The notes under the pieces: model-generated
Seen by the model: the letters and a program-made list of their open reading frames with translations, nothing else
Databases searched by the model: none
What the model was told of the DNA's origin: nothing
Made by a program: the position numbers and the translations under genes
Part shown: one piece after another, positions 1 to 12,258 of the stretch
How the letters are laid out: each line of letters starts with the position of its first letter
How positions within the stretch are numbered: the stretch's first letter is position 1
Source: Umbelopsis ramanniana AG
Taxonomy: Eukaryota; Mucoromycota; Umbelopsidomycetes; Umbelopsidales; Umbelopsidaceae
Length of the DNA: 64,000 nucleotides
Direction: 5' to 3'
Assembly: GCF_025399195.1 (NCBI RefSeq)
Contig: NW_026252124.1
Location: forward strand, 162,555-226,554

Positions 1-719
1 ATTTCCTCACACTATAATGTATGCGTATGTCATACAGCAAATGCTGTCGGGGGCACGGACTACTTTTTCCGTCGCAGCCATGGCGGCCGTCAAATATTGT
101 GTGCCGAAGCACGTTTAAGTTTACTGGAGTGCTCAAGCCAATGGCCGATCAAGCTAAGCCAAATCGACAAGTTGTGGTCTAATCCTCAACGTTGCATAAA
201 TACAAGACTCCACCATTCCCACCAGCAAATACATGGTAACAGATACGAATTGCCAGAAAACAACGGCTATTCTATCGAACAGTTGCCATAAGTCGTACAA
301 GAATATGGTACAAATCACAAATGTTTTGTGACTGAAGGCACAATTGTTCGAGAAAGCTGAGTACCTTGCCAACACAATTAACTTACACATCCTCCAAGAA
401 TAAAAATCTACAGCATGAGGGATTGGATACCTTCACTGCTTTGATTCTCATTTGGATACGCTATTCAATAGCCTATCCACATACCTTACAAGTCTGCTTG
501 GTACATGTAGTCACAACGGCATACCGCATGGGGAAGTTTCCTGGAAGCAAGTGACTCTAATTACTAGTTTATAATTCAAATGCATTAATCTCTTACTTGG
601 CAGTAATATACAAGCACCCACACATTCGGGATGGGAATGTAGCACAGTAGGAGAACAATTGCTATTATCACAATTAGTTTTATGGTGACTACTAGGTATG
701 AGTATCTCGGAATGGCCGA
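1..719. other. Third copy of the methyltransferase 5' flank; no gene seen
   Basis: About 60-180 matches the sequence lying upstream of both methyltransferase genes (around 2700-2840 and 5690-5825). Shared elements include a GTCAAATA..TG block and GTGCTCAAGCCAA at about 131, 2768 and 5755. In the other two copies this block lies roughly 0.6 kb upstream of a minus-strand methyltransferase start. The left edge therefore probably continues into a third methyltransferase copy outside the window (inference). No coding region is supported here. Confidence 0.5.
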
Positions 720-2137
720 TCAATTGGCAGGTTTCTGGGCCCAGTTACAAAACCAGTTCACCTCTTGCTTCACTTCGTTATTTTCCGTTGGTAAGTTATC
801 CAGTAATTCCTGATAATCGGCGTCGCTATAGTTTAAAATCGGTTGCACAACAGGTCGTAGACTTTTGTAGGCGCCAACAATGTCTTCAAGGAACACTTCG
901 CCAAGCTTTCCACCCCAGCTTCCAACAGGGATCCGAATTCTCATACCGTCGATGTTGACAAAACCGGCATCGACTACCTTGTGGTCAAGGTCTTTGACAA
1001 TTCCTTCTTTAAACCCACGCATCTCCAAGTATTGGAGTACTGAAAAGTACTTTGTGAGTAACCTTGGTATGCCTATGTGAGTCTATTCGCGGGTATCTTA
1101 CCTGCATTCCAGAACTTGGTGGTTCTTTTGCCTCGGTAGACTTGTTCACCGTCAATCTATATTACGAAAGATAAAGGTAAAGCAAAGTGAGTATGATGAT
1201 AACCTTCATCGTCCAAGCCTCAATGTAGCAAACATTACTTCGACTAATTCTATCCAGCCTCCAGGTTTCAGAGCTTTGTACAAGTGGGATAACACAGTGG
1301 GGTACTGTTCGTTTGGTACACCCATACCAACTAAGCGCATGTAGATGAAATCGAACGAATTTTCTTCAAATGGTAGTTCATGCACGATGTTACCGACGAC
1401 GAAGTTACAATTATGTGGTCTAATCTCAGTAGGCCAGGTAGAGGAAACATCAATGCCTGTGAATTCACTGTTGGGATAGGCGTTGGCCATTTCCTGCAAT
1501 TGGCGATATCATTAACATCTTGCTGTCGACGGTTCGAAGTATGGAGTCAACTGATTACTAACCAATATCCAAGTACCACCTCCACAGCCTGCATCCAACA
1601 CTTTGATTCCCTTTTGCAGTTCAGCTTCGATAGGTGAACTGTAATTTCTATTGAGCGCAAAGAAGAGCCATCAGCTTCACTGGTAACCCACCGGAGAGTG
1701 ATTGACTTCTGGATGCACCTACCTGCCCACAACGTTTTTCACAATCCAATGCTGAAGGTGCAACTATAAATTTTAACAGGTTAATATCAAAGATAGTACG
1801 CAAAAACGTGAAAGATGATTTTGTTACCCTGTCGATTTCTAAAAGAACAAAAAAAAAAAAAAGGACCATAGTCAGTTCCACAGCTGAGCTTATTCCGTTG
1901 AACAGTGACACTCTACAGACCTGCATCATCGTTAGGTAGGATATACGCACAATCCTTATAAGCTTGAAATCGTCTTCCGTTGTTGTAGAATGAAGCTGAA
2001 GAGATTTTGGCTTGTGAGTTTGAGTTTGTAGCGTCGCTGGTTCTAGAAGAGTCTTTGGACTTTTCCTCTTTGATTTTATTGTTCTGCACCTTCTTGGACT
2101 TTCGTAGCCATTTCAGCCGAGAGAAAAAGCTCAGCAT
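720..2137 (-). CDS. Class I SAM-dependent methyltransferase, tandem copy 1
   Basis: This is a multi-exon gene. The first exon (2137 to about 1919) starts MLSFFSRLKW, is basic and Ser-rich, and ends in a YILPNDD motif. An 11-nt micro-exon at 1828-1838 encodes EIDR. Further exons encode LHLQHW.VKNVVG and then SAM motif I (VLDAGCGGGTW, near 1590). The next exon carries the acidic-loop motif (EFTGIDVS) and LKPGGWIELVEV, and the last exon (720-1028) closes the fold. The family is the large fungal methyltransferase group typically called LaeA-like or UMTA-like; the substrate cannot be predicted. Its neighbour at 3736-5168 is a paralogue with the same exon structure, so the pair arose by tandem duplication. 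The C-terminus (AQKPAN) is shorter than that of copy 2. The fold call is firm; the function is unknown. Confidence 0.85.
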
Positions 2138-3735
2138 TGCTTAAGATCGTCTGAGCGAAGGGAAATCCGTGATATATATTCAAAGAAAAAGAGCAATAAA
2201 AGTAAAAGAGATTTTATATATTTGTATCTCTTGTTTGTACAGAACGCACTGCATCCCTGAGTTGCACAAATACTCTGCATGTTAAAGCATCAGTGCTCCA
2301 GCACGTTGTCTTAATTGCATAGTTGAGTCGTTCAGCAACTGAGAGTAATCCCTGTTCATCGTTTACATTCAAGTCATTACGAAAATCTGGATGATTTTAA
2401 CGGTCGTAGAGCCTCATAACCTAAGCTCGGGCGATGCGACGTAAACCATATGGGGGTTCACGGACGTTGCGTAACAATAACGCTGATTGATTAGGACGGG
2501 TTATTTATCTTTTGTTTTGGACATAGCACGCTTACTGCCAGTTTGCAAGAGGGTTCTATAAGGAGATCATACAGAACATCCGCCGTCGTATGATCGAATG
2601 AAATCAGCTTCATATTTATCAGAAGTCAAAGGGGTAGGTGTATTGGTCAAACGCTAGCGAGACATGAGCTATATTCCCGAGGAACTGGTTTTTAGCTACA
2701 CCTGAAACAGCGGTCCGTAGTTAAGGCGGTCGTCAAATATCGTATGCCCAAAGCATCGTTGTAGAAGTGCTCAAGCCAACGGACAGTCAAAGCCAAACCA
2801 ATATGACTACATGGGAGTTTAGCCTCATCTTTTTGGGAAGCTAGAGTCGAATTAAAGAGCCTTTTAATAAATGATCAAAAGTATGCAATAGGAGCTTCCG
2901 AGAAACAAACACTTACCCTGATCAAAAGTGTTGCCATGAGTGGTACAAGCATGCAGTACGAACATGCAGTGACCGACAACATATTTAACCCAGTTGTGCA
3001 CCTTGAAACCACAGTTTACTAACACACTCTGATAACCCTGAAAGCGGCGGATAGGCATGATGCTACCGTTATGACATTCAACGGACTAACATAAGAACGT
3101 ATTAGCAAGATGGTAAAAAAAGTCTTATCTTTTCGATGCCTAACCTAACTCGCTTGGGCTTTTTCCTGGTTTACGATCATAACACTGAAGTCGGATCGTC
3201 CTTTGGGTATGACCCAACAGGCGCGCTTCATTCACAGACGCCATATGCTGCAGTATAGCAACCTTCGTTCGCTCATACAAGCAGCCATTATATATAGTTT
3301 GCGATCCATCCAAATAGACTGCTGAATATCAATACGATGACTTGCTATTCTGGTTGATAGATGAGTATCTCTCTAGGTTTATCAGTTCACAGGTATAACA
3401 TCTCAAATCATCTGCAGGATGTTTAAACGGTGATAAATGGCGTCTATATCTTTCAACATACCTTCTCCGAACTCCGTTGTAGAAAACTTCATTGCACCCC
3501 ACATTGACCGAACAAGGATTCTCCTCAAAGAGATCATATTCATGTAATCTAATTACCTAAAATATATATATTCAAGTTCAATAATATGAAGATGCGAACT
3601 CGCTATCTCTTATATATGACAGTAATCATACAAACACCCCCCAAGAAATGAGATAAAAGTGGGAGGCGGCTACAACGTAATAGAAACAATGATTATTGCC
3701 ACACTTTACTATACGAATGGCTACTAGGTATACAT
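2138..3735. other. Spacer between methyltransferase copies
   Basis: This 1.6-kb stretch has no supported gene. The part at about 2400-2870 is alignable with about 5440-5900 (for example a GGGGTTCAC..TTGCGTAACA block near 2455 and 5480), so it belongs to the duplicated unit. Short open frames such as 2864-3058 (minus) match nothing recognised. Confidence 0.5.
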
Positions 3736-5168
3736 CTATCTGAATCTGATCTGTTCAGGGGTAGGTTTTTGAGCCCAATTACTGAACCAGTTCATCTCTT
3801 GCCTCACTTCGTTATTTTCCGCTGGTAGATTGTCCAGCAAACTCTGGAAATCGTCGTCGCTGAAGTTTAGCATTGGCTGTATAACAGGTCGCAGACTTCT
3901 GTAGGCGCCCAAGACATCTTCTTCGAAAACCTCGCCAAGCTTTCCACCCCAGGTTCCTAGAGGGATACGAACTCTCATACCGTCGATGTTGACGAAACCG
4001 GCATCCTCTACCTTCTGGTAAAGATCTTTGACAATACCCGTCTTGAATCCACGCATTTTTAGATATTGAAGTACTGGGTTTGACTTATAAGTACCTTGCT
4101 ACGCTCCCACTGAACCTATTCCACTTCTTCCTTACCTGCGTTCCAAAATTGAGAGGATCTTCTGCCTCGATATACTTGTGCACCGTCCACCTAGTCAATC
4201 AAATGGCAAGTTTTTAGTAAATAAAGAATGATGACCTTGATGTTATCAGTCTCCAAGCTTTGAACCTTACTTCGACTAATTCTACCCAACCTCCAGGCTT
4301 GAGCACTCTGTATATATGATACAACACAGTGGGATATTCATCGTTGGACACACCCATACCAACTAAGCGCATGTAGACGAAATCGAAGGTGTTATCTTCA
4401 AAGGGCAATTCACTGACGATATTGCCCACGACGAAATCACTATTGCGTGGTCTGATTTCAGTAGGCCAGCCAACGGAAACATCAATGCCTGTGAAGTCGC
4501 TGTTCGGGTACTCGTTAGCCATTTCCTGTGTTCGGCGATATCATTAGTATCTTTCGATCGGTGGTGTATCCAAGATGAAGCCGGTTGCATTACTAACCAG
4601 AACCCAGGTACCACCTCCACAACCAGCGTCCAGCACTTTGATACCCCTGTCCAATTCAGGTTCGATGGGCACACTGAAATTTCTATTGAACGTAGAGGTC
4701 ATTAGCTTATTTGACAGAATCAACCAACCGGCGAGCAGATAAACATGTGGGTGCGCCTACCTGCCCAATACGTTCTTCATAAGCCAATGCTCAAGATGTA
4801 ACTGCAGATTTCAGCGGGTTAATATTTCAAAATAGTACATAAAAACGTGGAAGGTGTATATTACCCTGTCAATTTCTAAAAGAACAAAAAACCTCCATAG
4901 TTAGTTTCCGCAGCCGACGTCAATATGTTGAAAAGAATACACTCTACAAACCTGTGTCATCGTTGGGCAGGATATAGTTGCAATCTTTGTAAGCTTGAAA
5001 ACGTCTTCCGTTGGTGTAGACTGAAGATGTCTGGATTTTTGGTTGCGAGCTGGAGTTTGTGGATTCGCTTGTTCTAGACGATACCTTTGAGATCTCGTCC
5101 TTCTTTTTACTGCTCTGTGTCTTCTTGGACTTTCGAACCCACTTTAGTCGAGAGAAGAAGCTCAGCAT
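3736..5168 (-). CDS. Class I SAM-dependent methyltransferase, tandem copy 2
   Basis: The exon order matches copy 1. Exon 1 (5168 to about 4950) encodes MLSFFSRLKW with a Lys/Ser-rich stretch and YILPNDD. An 11-nt micro-exon at 4865-4875 encodes EIDR. Next come LHLEHW.MKNVLG and the SAM-binding segment, whose glycine loop is near 4610. The following exon has DFTGIDVS, FDFVYMRLVGMG and LKPGGWVELVEV, and the terminal exon (3736-4056) ends AQKPTPEQIRFR. The first exon is roughly 70% identical to copy 1 by eye, so the duplication is not recent or the copies diverge quickly. Likely a cytosolic or nuclear small-molecule or protein methyltransferase; the substrate is unknown. Confidence 0.85.
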
Positions 5169-8061
5169 TGCTTCCTATCAACCAAGCGAAGGAAATCGGT
5201 GGTGTATATAAGGTAGGGAAGAAGAGCGAGAAAGGTAGGGAATATTTTTATATATTTTGAATCTCCTGTTTGTACAAGCCATCACCACAGCAGCTTTGTG
5301 TTGCACAAATGTCGTACATGTCAACCATCGTTACCCCAGCACGTTGCCTCAAGCGCATTGTCCAAGCCGTTCAACAGCTGAGACTAGTCCTTATTCATCC
5401 ATTCCATTGAGCAGCTATGTTGGATTTGGCTATCTGAATGGTTCTCGTAGTTTCAGCTTTAAGTGAAGTCAAACCAAATGGGGTTCACAGGCTTTGCGTA
5501 ACAGTAACGCCAAGGATGCAAAAGAGGTTATTTTTTTATTATATTTTGGGAACTGTTGCTAATTTGCAGTGTTTCGGTCTGAATTTTTGGTAGAACGCCA
5601 AACGCTGTATAAACGAAAAGAATCTCACTTTCGTTCTCCCATGATGGCGTATTAGCGTTCATACAGCAGTCGAGACATTGATTCGAATCGATGAAAGCCA
5701 CACCCTTGAAAGCGGCAGTCAAATACTGAATGCCGAAAGCAACCTTTTTTTTTTGAGTGCTCAAGCCAACTGGAAGATCAAGCTAAACCAAAACTGACAA
5801 GCAGAGAATTTAGCCTCGTCATTTAAGACTATGCTTCTAAGTAGTCGTTGTATCATTAACGTTTTCAATAGTGATAGTTACAAAGGAGCAAAGTCTACCG
5901 CATGATAATGCAGTAGTACAAAATTGTTCTGTGACTTATCCTGACGGCCCAGACGTGCGCCTTGGCATTCTGAGATTTTGACAGGCGACAGAGCACCCGT
6001 TATAACATGAAGTAGACATACATTCAAAGATTCCTCGGCAGGATTGAAGTAACCATAAAGTCTCATCAGGTAAGTGCTCATCGTAATCTACATTTCCGTC
6101 TCCTGGTGAACGAAATGGGATTGAGACAGCTGCCTGATCATACGCAAATGACTTTTTCGACGCGAATACCATATTATATCAGATATCAGTCTTCCATTTA
6201 CTCATATATGCAGCCGTGATGACACAGAATGCAATCCTCAAAGAAAACCGCTTTACATCATTACAATGACATGGATATTACTGTCAACTAAGGGAAAAAT
6301 CGCCAGGTGTCTTAGGACATTGGTCGTGAAAAAAAATATTCAGGCTCCTATACGCCTGATAAGTACATCCTTTCATCCTTAGCCTTCCCCTCTCTTCTTA
6401 AATAAAAGCCAGCTGTTCACCAGATTGGCTTAAATCGACACGTTCAACTGTGAAGAGTGGTTTCAACCTCAGCTATATGGTATCTTATCACTTTATATCA
6501 CTCTGTTGTGTCAGAACAGGAAGTAAGACCAGTCTTCGGTCCCTCATAAATCGCGCATCATTACCAGGCCTTAGAGCTCGAGAGTACATGTAAGCGCCCT
6601 AAATGTGCCCTTTCTTCAGCAAACTACACACTGTAAATGGAGTGGTATTTTAACACAGATTCTCCCGGATATCATAAACTGTATTCACGGGGAGGTCAAG
6701 GGCCATCTTCGAACTGTAAATTTCGGTGAAACAGGTCGTTTGTTCAAATGGATCAGTCCCTCTTTACAAGAACATGGATCTACTGTCTCTCAAACCAATT
6801 ATCTTTCAACAATTTGACATAGCGACGAATCCATTTATTACCTCACCAGAATGTTCAGAAAAAAAAAAGTTAACTGGACCAATTCATTTCATTTCAGTGA
6901 TCTGCTTGATAATTCATCTTGCTATGGCTGGCCCTGCTATTTGACCATGGTCTTTCATAGCTTGATCCTGAAGGGAACATTCATTCCTGGTTCAAATGAT
7001 GTCAAGCTGGTGGGCATATTGTATTCGCTTCAACGTTTGTGACCGTCTGTTCATGACGTCAACTTCTAATATCAGGGGTCCATCCATTGACTTTACGGTC
7101 GTACACCAGAGATCCGCCCAACCCTCTCTATCAATAGATGAAACCGGTGGAATATTGAGACAAGGTAGCTTATATTCTTTCTCACACCCAAAAGCAAACA
7201 GTGACCTTCATTCAAAGGCGCATTGATTCCTTTTGAGAAACAACGTATGTTCACGGCTTGAACCTTATCAGGTTCGGCATTCTTCCAATTATGTATAGAC
7301 ATCATGCTAAATGTTGGCAAGTATTTGACATATCCCGCTGTGTTCGTGATGCGGCTGGAAGGCGGGAGCAACTTTGGCATGCGCTAGGGCGGAAAATACC
7401 GTAGTATGATGGATATACCGATAGCTGAATGTGAAATTAGCTTTTTGCATTAAAAGTTAACTCTTGATCCCGTTTGTATAATTGACAGGTTTTACTTTTG
7501 TAAATTTATACACCAGTGAAACCCCGTTCTCATTGAGCAGGTCTTGTATAATGATGATCATATCCAGTGTAATAGCTGATATCTCATTTTTCACTAAGCA
7601 TTTGTAAGCTTAGAGATAGATTTTTGCCACCATGCAGAAGTGGCCTTATTTCTCTCTCCATTGGCATTGACGACTTTATGACCCCACGGCGGACATATGG
7701 GGTTGGCATCCCCATGTTGCAGTCATTGCGTCTTTTCAGCTTGAAGTGTGTCAAGAATTCATGCTCTCCCCCATCAACATTGTCTCAGTTTATCGTGACT
7801 TTTGAGTAATTTTTTGATCAAAAAAAGACAGCTATGGACATGGCATCATAGGCGTCAAAATCATCGTACGATATAATTTAGCGTCCGAAATCGGCTTGTC
7901 AAAATTGATGATACTGACCGAAACAACTAGGGTTTCTGCTAAAAGTAAGCAGCGCTCCTGAATAGTGATTATATAAACTACCAATTCTTTCAGGTCTTAT
8001 TAAGTTTTTTGTTTTGTCTTGCTTCCATAACATCGCCTCTTCCTTTCTCTTAATACTGGTT
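5169..8061. other. 2.9-kb gene-poor stretch
   Basis: The proximal 0.7 kb is the duplicated upstream flank of the methyltransferase unit (compare 2400-2870). Beyond about 6000 there are only short open frames (for example 7093-7380 minus, 95 codons) with no recognised motif, no consistent splice chain and no codon bias. Nothing coding is supported. Confidence 0.45.
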
Positions 8062-10406
8062 ATGAAGTCGCCGCAGACGTATTCCACAATGGCGCCCAAA
8101 GCAATTGACATACCCGATATCAGCTCAGACCCGATGTCGACGTTAGAGAACGTACTTACTTCACCACGACGCTTGACTGGATTTGAGAAATATTTGAGGC
8201 GAGATGCTGATCACAAACACCTTGTTTTGTTGGAAGAGTTAAGACAACTTCGGTACGAGAAAGATCCAGATATCATGTCTACCATTGTTCAAAGGTGATG
8301 ATCAATTTATTTGCGCGCCTGCCCTTTTCCCAATTGCACATTGACTAATATCTCTTTGCTTAAATTTTTAGAATATACCATAACTTCATCGAAGACGGAT
8401 CCCCATGGTTCGTTGAACTCGAGTCACAATATATCATTTGCCAGCGATTGCAATTGATGGAATGGCAGAATTTCACAGCAAATGAATTGATCGCCATTTT
8501 CGAAGAAGCTGAAGCAGAAATCATGGAGTATCTGGTATGTACCGTCTCCGAATAGCATGGACATTACGCCTTAAATTTAGTTTTGATGCTAATAATATTT
8601 CTCTCACTTACCACTACAGAGTAAAAAAATGAGTAGCTTTCGTAGAAGCATGGATTCGCCAAGGTACCAATCAATTGCTTTCACTTTGTTCCATGTACAC
8701 TAGAATGAAATTGCTAAGGAACTGTTCAGAAATTTCAAGGCACCCTTGCCAGCCGAAACGGACGGCACTCGTAAACGGGTCGTCATTGTTGGCGGTGGAT
8801 TCACAGTATGTGTCCCCTGAAATGTCTAATATAGCACTTTTTTTTTTTTTACCCCATACTAACTTCATTCCGCTGCTCACTTTAGGGATGTACGGTCGCT
8901 AGCATCTTAGACCCAATGACCCGCTTCGAAGTGGTGTTGATTGACAACAAAGGTCAGCATAAGATTTTTATTAATGTTAGTGTTAAAGAATTAGCCGTTA
9001 ACCAAAATTTGGGGAGCAGATTCATTCGAGTACACCCCGAGTCTGATAAAAAATTTGGTGTCGCCTGAACATTTCTCTTCATCCGTAAGAATACCTCATA
9101 ATACCTATGTTAAGAACGGAAGAGTTATTATTGGTCACGCACACGGTATATCGTCATCTGCACGACATATACTTGTCAATGACACCGAGGTAGGTTTTAC
9201 GAAAATTTGCCCAGAGTTTATCGTTATTAGTGTCTCAAACTTAAACCCCCGTACTGATACATTGGGTGTTCTTTAAAGATTTCTTTTGACTATCTAGTCT
9301 TGGCAACGGGTAGTACCTATAGGTCTCAATTCAAATCCTCGGATACGTCAACGCTGTACCGTGCTTCTCAGATTGACAATGAAACCAGGGAACTCAGAAA
9401 AGCAAACTCTATCTTGATCATAGGAGGCGGCCTAGTAGGCTGCGAACTTGCAAGTGAGGTGTCGCGTGTTTACGATGGTATTGATCGACCAAAGAAAACA
9501 AAAATAACCATGGTCGAATCTGGCAAATCTCTGGTGCAAAGAAGTACTCCAAAGCAACAAAAATATGCCGCACAATACTTGGAAAAACTAGGTGTAGAAG
9601 TCATTCTCGGTGAAAGAGTTATACCGTTTGAAGACTTTCACAAGGGAGAAACTGTCTACGTCGGTGCAAGTGGTAAAAGATATACCGGCTACGATAAGGT
9701 CTTCTTTGCCACGGGCACCAGGCCTGCCAGTGAAATTCTCCTCCGGGAAACCGACGAGTTCGCCAATTGCATTGATTGCAATGGTCGTATCTGCGTCAAG
9801 CCTACCCTGCAAGTTGACCACTGGTTGTTCCAACACGTTTTCTCTGGCGGCGACGTTACCAATGTTAAGGAAGAAAAAACCGGTTATGCTGCCACTCTCG
9901 CCGGTGTTGTCATTGCTCGTAATATTTGTCGATTGGTGAAGGGCAAGCAACCCATTCGCCAAAGTGAATGCGGCACCATTGCTCCTCCTCAAAAACCACT
10001 GCATGGTGTTTCCAGACAGGGTGGTGTAGGCAAAGGTAAGCGGAAAATATGTTATTATGACTATGTGATGGTAAAAAAGAATGGCTTTATTAACGGATAC
10101 AAAAAAATTCTTTCAGAAAACCTGAGTTCTTTCAAGAAAGCGTTTTCATTTCTTTCTCCTAATTGGGCTGCATTGAAGCAGTTCGACGAGACTCAGTTTC
10201 TTAGTCTAGTCAGTGGAGAAAGTCAATGGTCTTCATCGGTCATTGGCACCCTACCCAAGAAACTCATGCTGGACAAGCGCCAGAGTGCGCAAGACAAACA
10301 TGAACGTCAAACCCCACTAGCTCTTCCACTGACATGGACGCATAGCGAAGATACCCTGACCAATTCGATGCTGAGACATTTGTCTGTAAGCGATACTGCA
10401 GCCTAA
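8062..10406 (+). CDS. RGS domain fused to AIF/FSP1-like FAD-NAD(P)H oxidoreductase
   Basis: The N-terminal part (first ATG 8062; alternative 8089) is an RGS-type helical domain. It runs from TLENVLTSP through FEKYL, IYHNFI and ELIAIFEEAEAEIMEYL to SFRRSMDSP. A pyridine-nucleotide oxidoreductase follows: VVIVGGGFTG (FAD-binding GxGxxG), FDYLVLATGS, a second Rossmann motif SILIIGGGLVGCELASE, and FSGGDVTN near the end. Exons are about 8062-8294, 8372-8535, 8621-8664, 8727-8811, 8886-8951, 9021-9189, 9279-10035 and 10119-10406. All junctions keep frame if the exon at 8727 uses the CAG acceptor after the GCTAAG branch point, not the earlier TAG at 8702. The oxidoreductase half resembles AIFM2/FSP1-type NAD(P)H-quinone reductases. 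The C-terminal 90 residues are unassigned. RGS domains act on G-alpha subunits, but a link between signalling and redox here is inference. Confidence 0.8.
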
Positions 10407-10928
10407 GCATCTTGGGCTTCACCATTAATAACACATTCGTTAAGCGATTCTGTCGCTTAAATCCCTCGCAAGGGCCATCAAAAGTTAATATTCTGGCCTC
10501 CACTGGACACCCAACCATATGAACGCTAGAAGCTCCCACTCAAAAATAGACATCAATAAATCACCCCATTGTTTCTCAGAGACTCGAGCCAGGCTAACCA
10601 TTCCGAATGATCACCCGGGTGGTCATTAGTTTTGCCTACAGCTCAGCTCAGCGGCCGACATAATTCTCTCCTAGCGGCATCAAAGTGAGAATCAAACATT
10701 TTTGTACATAACTCCGGTCGAAGAGACCAAATTGTCTTTGCAATAATAAAGAACTTCTTTTTTTAAATCATCAGACACCAATCACAGTAGTGTTCCTATC
10801 TTTAGTCATGGTATTCATGGTTTGTTGGATATTTATTTTGTAATTACTTTGAAAAAAAAAAAAATCATGACAGAGCATCGCTTTGAGACATTCCAGCTTT
10901 GCTTGCGACGACACAATCTATAAAGTCA
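10407..10928. other. Convergent intergenic region
   Basis: This lies between the 3' ends of the RGS/AIF gene and the U2AF gene. It contains AATAAA-like motifs (near 10555 and 10745) and an A13 tract near 10853. No coding signal is seen. Confidence 0.5.
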
Positions 10929-11912
10929 CTACGGCCGATATTCCGTAGCACCCTCTATTCTAGCTCGCTTGGATTCAGAGTCGTAGGGGGCCTGGTACTG
11001 CTCTTCATCATTGGCTTCAGCTGGCCTCTCCTCGGCATGGTGCCGAGGGCTACCGCTTCTGTCTTTTCGTCTTTCATCACCACCGTGTTTCTCTTCTCTC
11101 TTCTTCTCTTTGATGGACGCCCGTTGTGCTTCGAACAATTCTCTCCTTAATGCTCGTCGTGGATGTTTCAAATGCATAAAGTTACAGAATCCACCTCGAT
11201 TGCATTCCGCTATTTCGTGCTGTCTGCAGCATGCTTCCTTGAAGTCAGTTACAGGCGAAAGTTCAGCGTATAATGGTCGTCCTGTAAGTTTTTTTTGTAA
11301 AAAAAAAGAAACAAGGTTGGGGGTTAGTCATGCATCAGGGCATTGAGATAATGGGTCATTCATAAGCTTACCTGCATAGAAACGCTTGTTGAGATCGTCA
11401 ACTGCGTTACCGGCCTGCTCTTCATAGTGGTATTGAACATATACGTTGCCGACAAGGTGATCACCAACGTTATCACACACGACCATCTCCTCGATCTCGC
11501 CGAACTTTGCCAGCTCCATGAATATATCTTCGTAGAACAAGTCAAAATCTTCTTGTAATTGTTCTGGCGACATGTTTTTGGTGGGATCGTGTGAGGGATT
11601 TCGATACAGGTTTGACAGTAACAGCGTCTGTGAGAATGACGGTTTAATGTGCTTTCGAGAGCATCTGTCTCCATGTCTGCATGCACCGATCTAACAAAGG
11701 GAAAGAAGTTTAGTATTTCATAGCAAGTGTTCATTATGGATCAAGAACTGCAAATCATGGACCTACCTTGAAGTAAAAAGAGCAATTGACCCTAATAACG
11801 TGTAAATGGAGAACCGTGTCAGTTATATGCGATGGCTACGTACCAGATCAGATTGGATTCAAACTTACTTGTCCTTCTCGGTACCGTAAATGCTTGCTAA
11901 ATAATCAGCCAT
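10929..11912 (-). CDS. U2 snRNP auxiliary factor small subunit (U2AF35/U2AF1)
   Basis: The start [10 protein letters not shown] at 11912 is the conserved U2AF35 N-terminus. A first CCCH zinc finger ([21 protein letters not shown]) is split by introns. The UHM/RRM domain follows ([15 protein letters not shown] to [14 protein letters not shown]). Then come [14 protein letters not shown] and the second CCCH finger ([19 protein letters not shown]). The C-terminal tail is rich in Lys, Arg and Glu but lacks the long RS domain of animals. There are four introns, one of them splitting a Lys codon after TEKD. The protein recognises the AG of the 3' splice site together with U2AF65 in the nucleus. Identification is firm. 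Confidence 0.95.
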
Positions 11913-12258
11913 GGTGTAGGAACGATTTGATTTATTACAGATCACAGTTTTCACCAAGTCCTCGTATTTTTAAACGAAATTGCAGTCGGCCCAGGTAGGT
12001 ATCATGTGATCTCCCGCTTATTAATTTTAAACTCAGGATGCCGTTCGAACGTTGTTTCATCGAAAGCAGCGAAGAAATTGCCAGAAACAACCGCACATCA
12101 CCAATAAGATACATTGCTTAATCATTCATCCAATTCCCTTTCTAGTGATTGACTATGATCTTCTTTAGTTTGGTTTGGTTTTTATTATATGCTTGATGTG
12201 CAAGATATTAAACGATGCTGTATATGAATTTGTTCGGCTCGGTTCATGTACAATTTCC
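11913..12258. other. Short intergenic region upstream of the U2AF gene
   Basis: This holds the promoter side of the U2AF35 gene and the 3' flank of the IFRD gene; both genes run on the minus strand. A TTTGGTTTGGTTTTTATT tract lies near 12165. No other feature is seen. Confidence 0.4.

Noticed and set aside
7093-7380. 95-codon minus-strand open frame
   Set aside because: No motif, no codon bias and no homologous match in the duplicated unit; likely chance.
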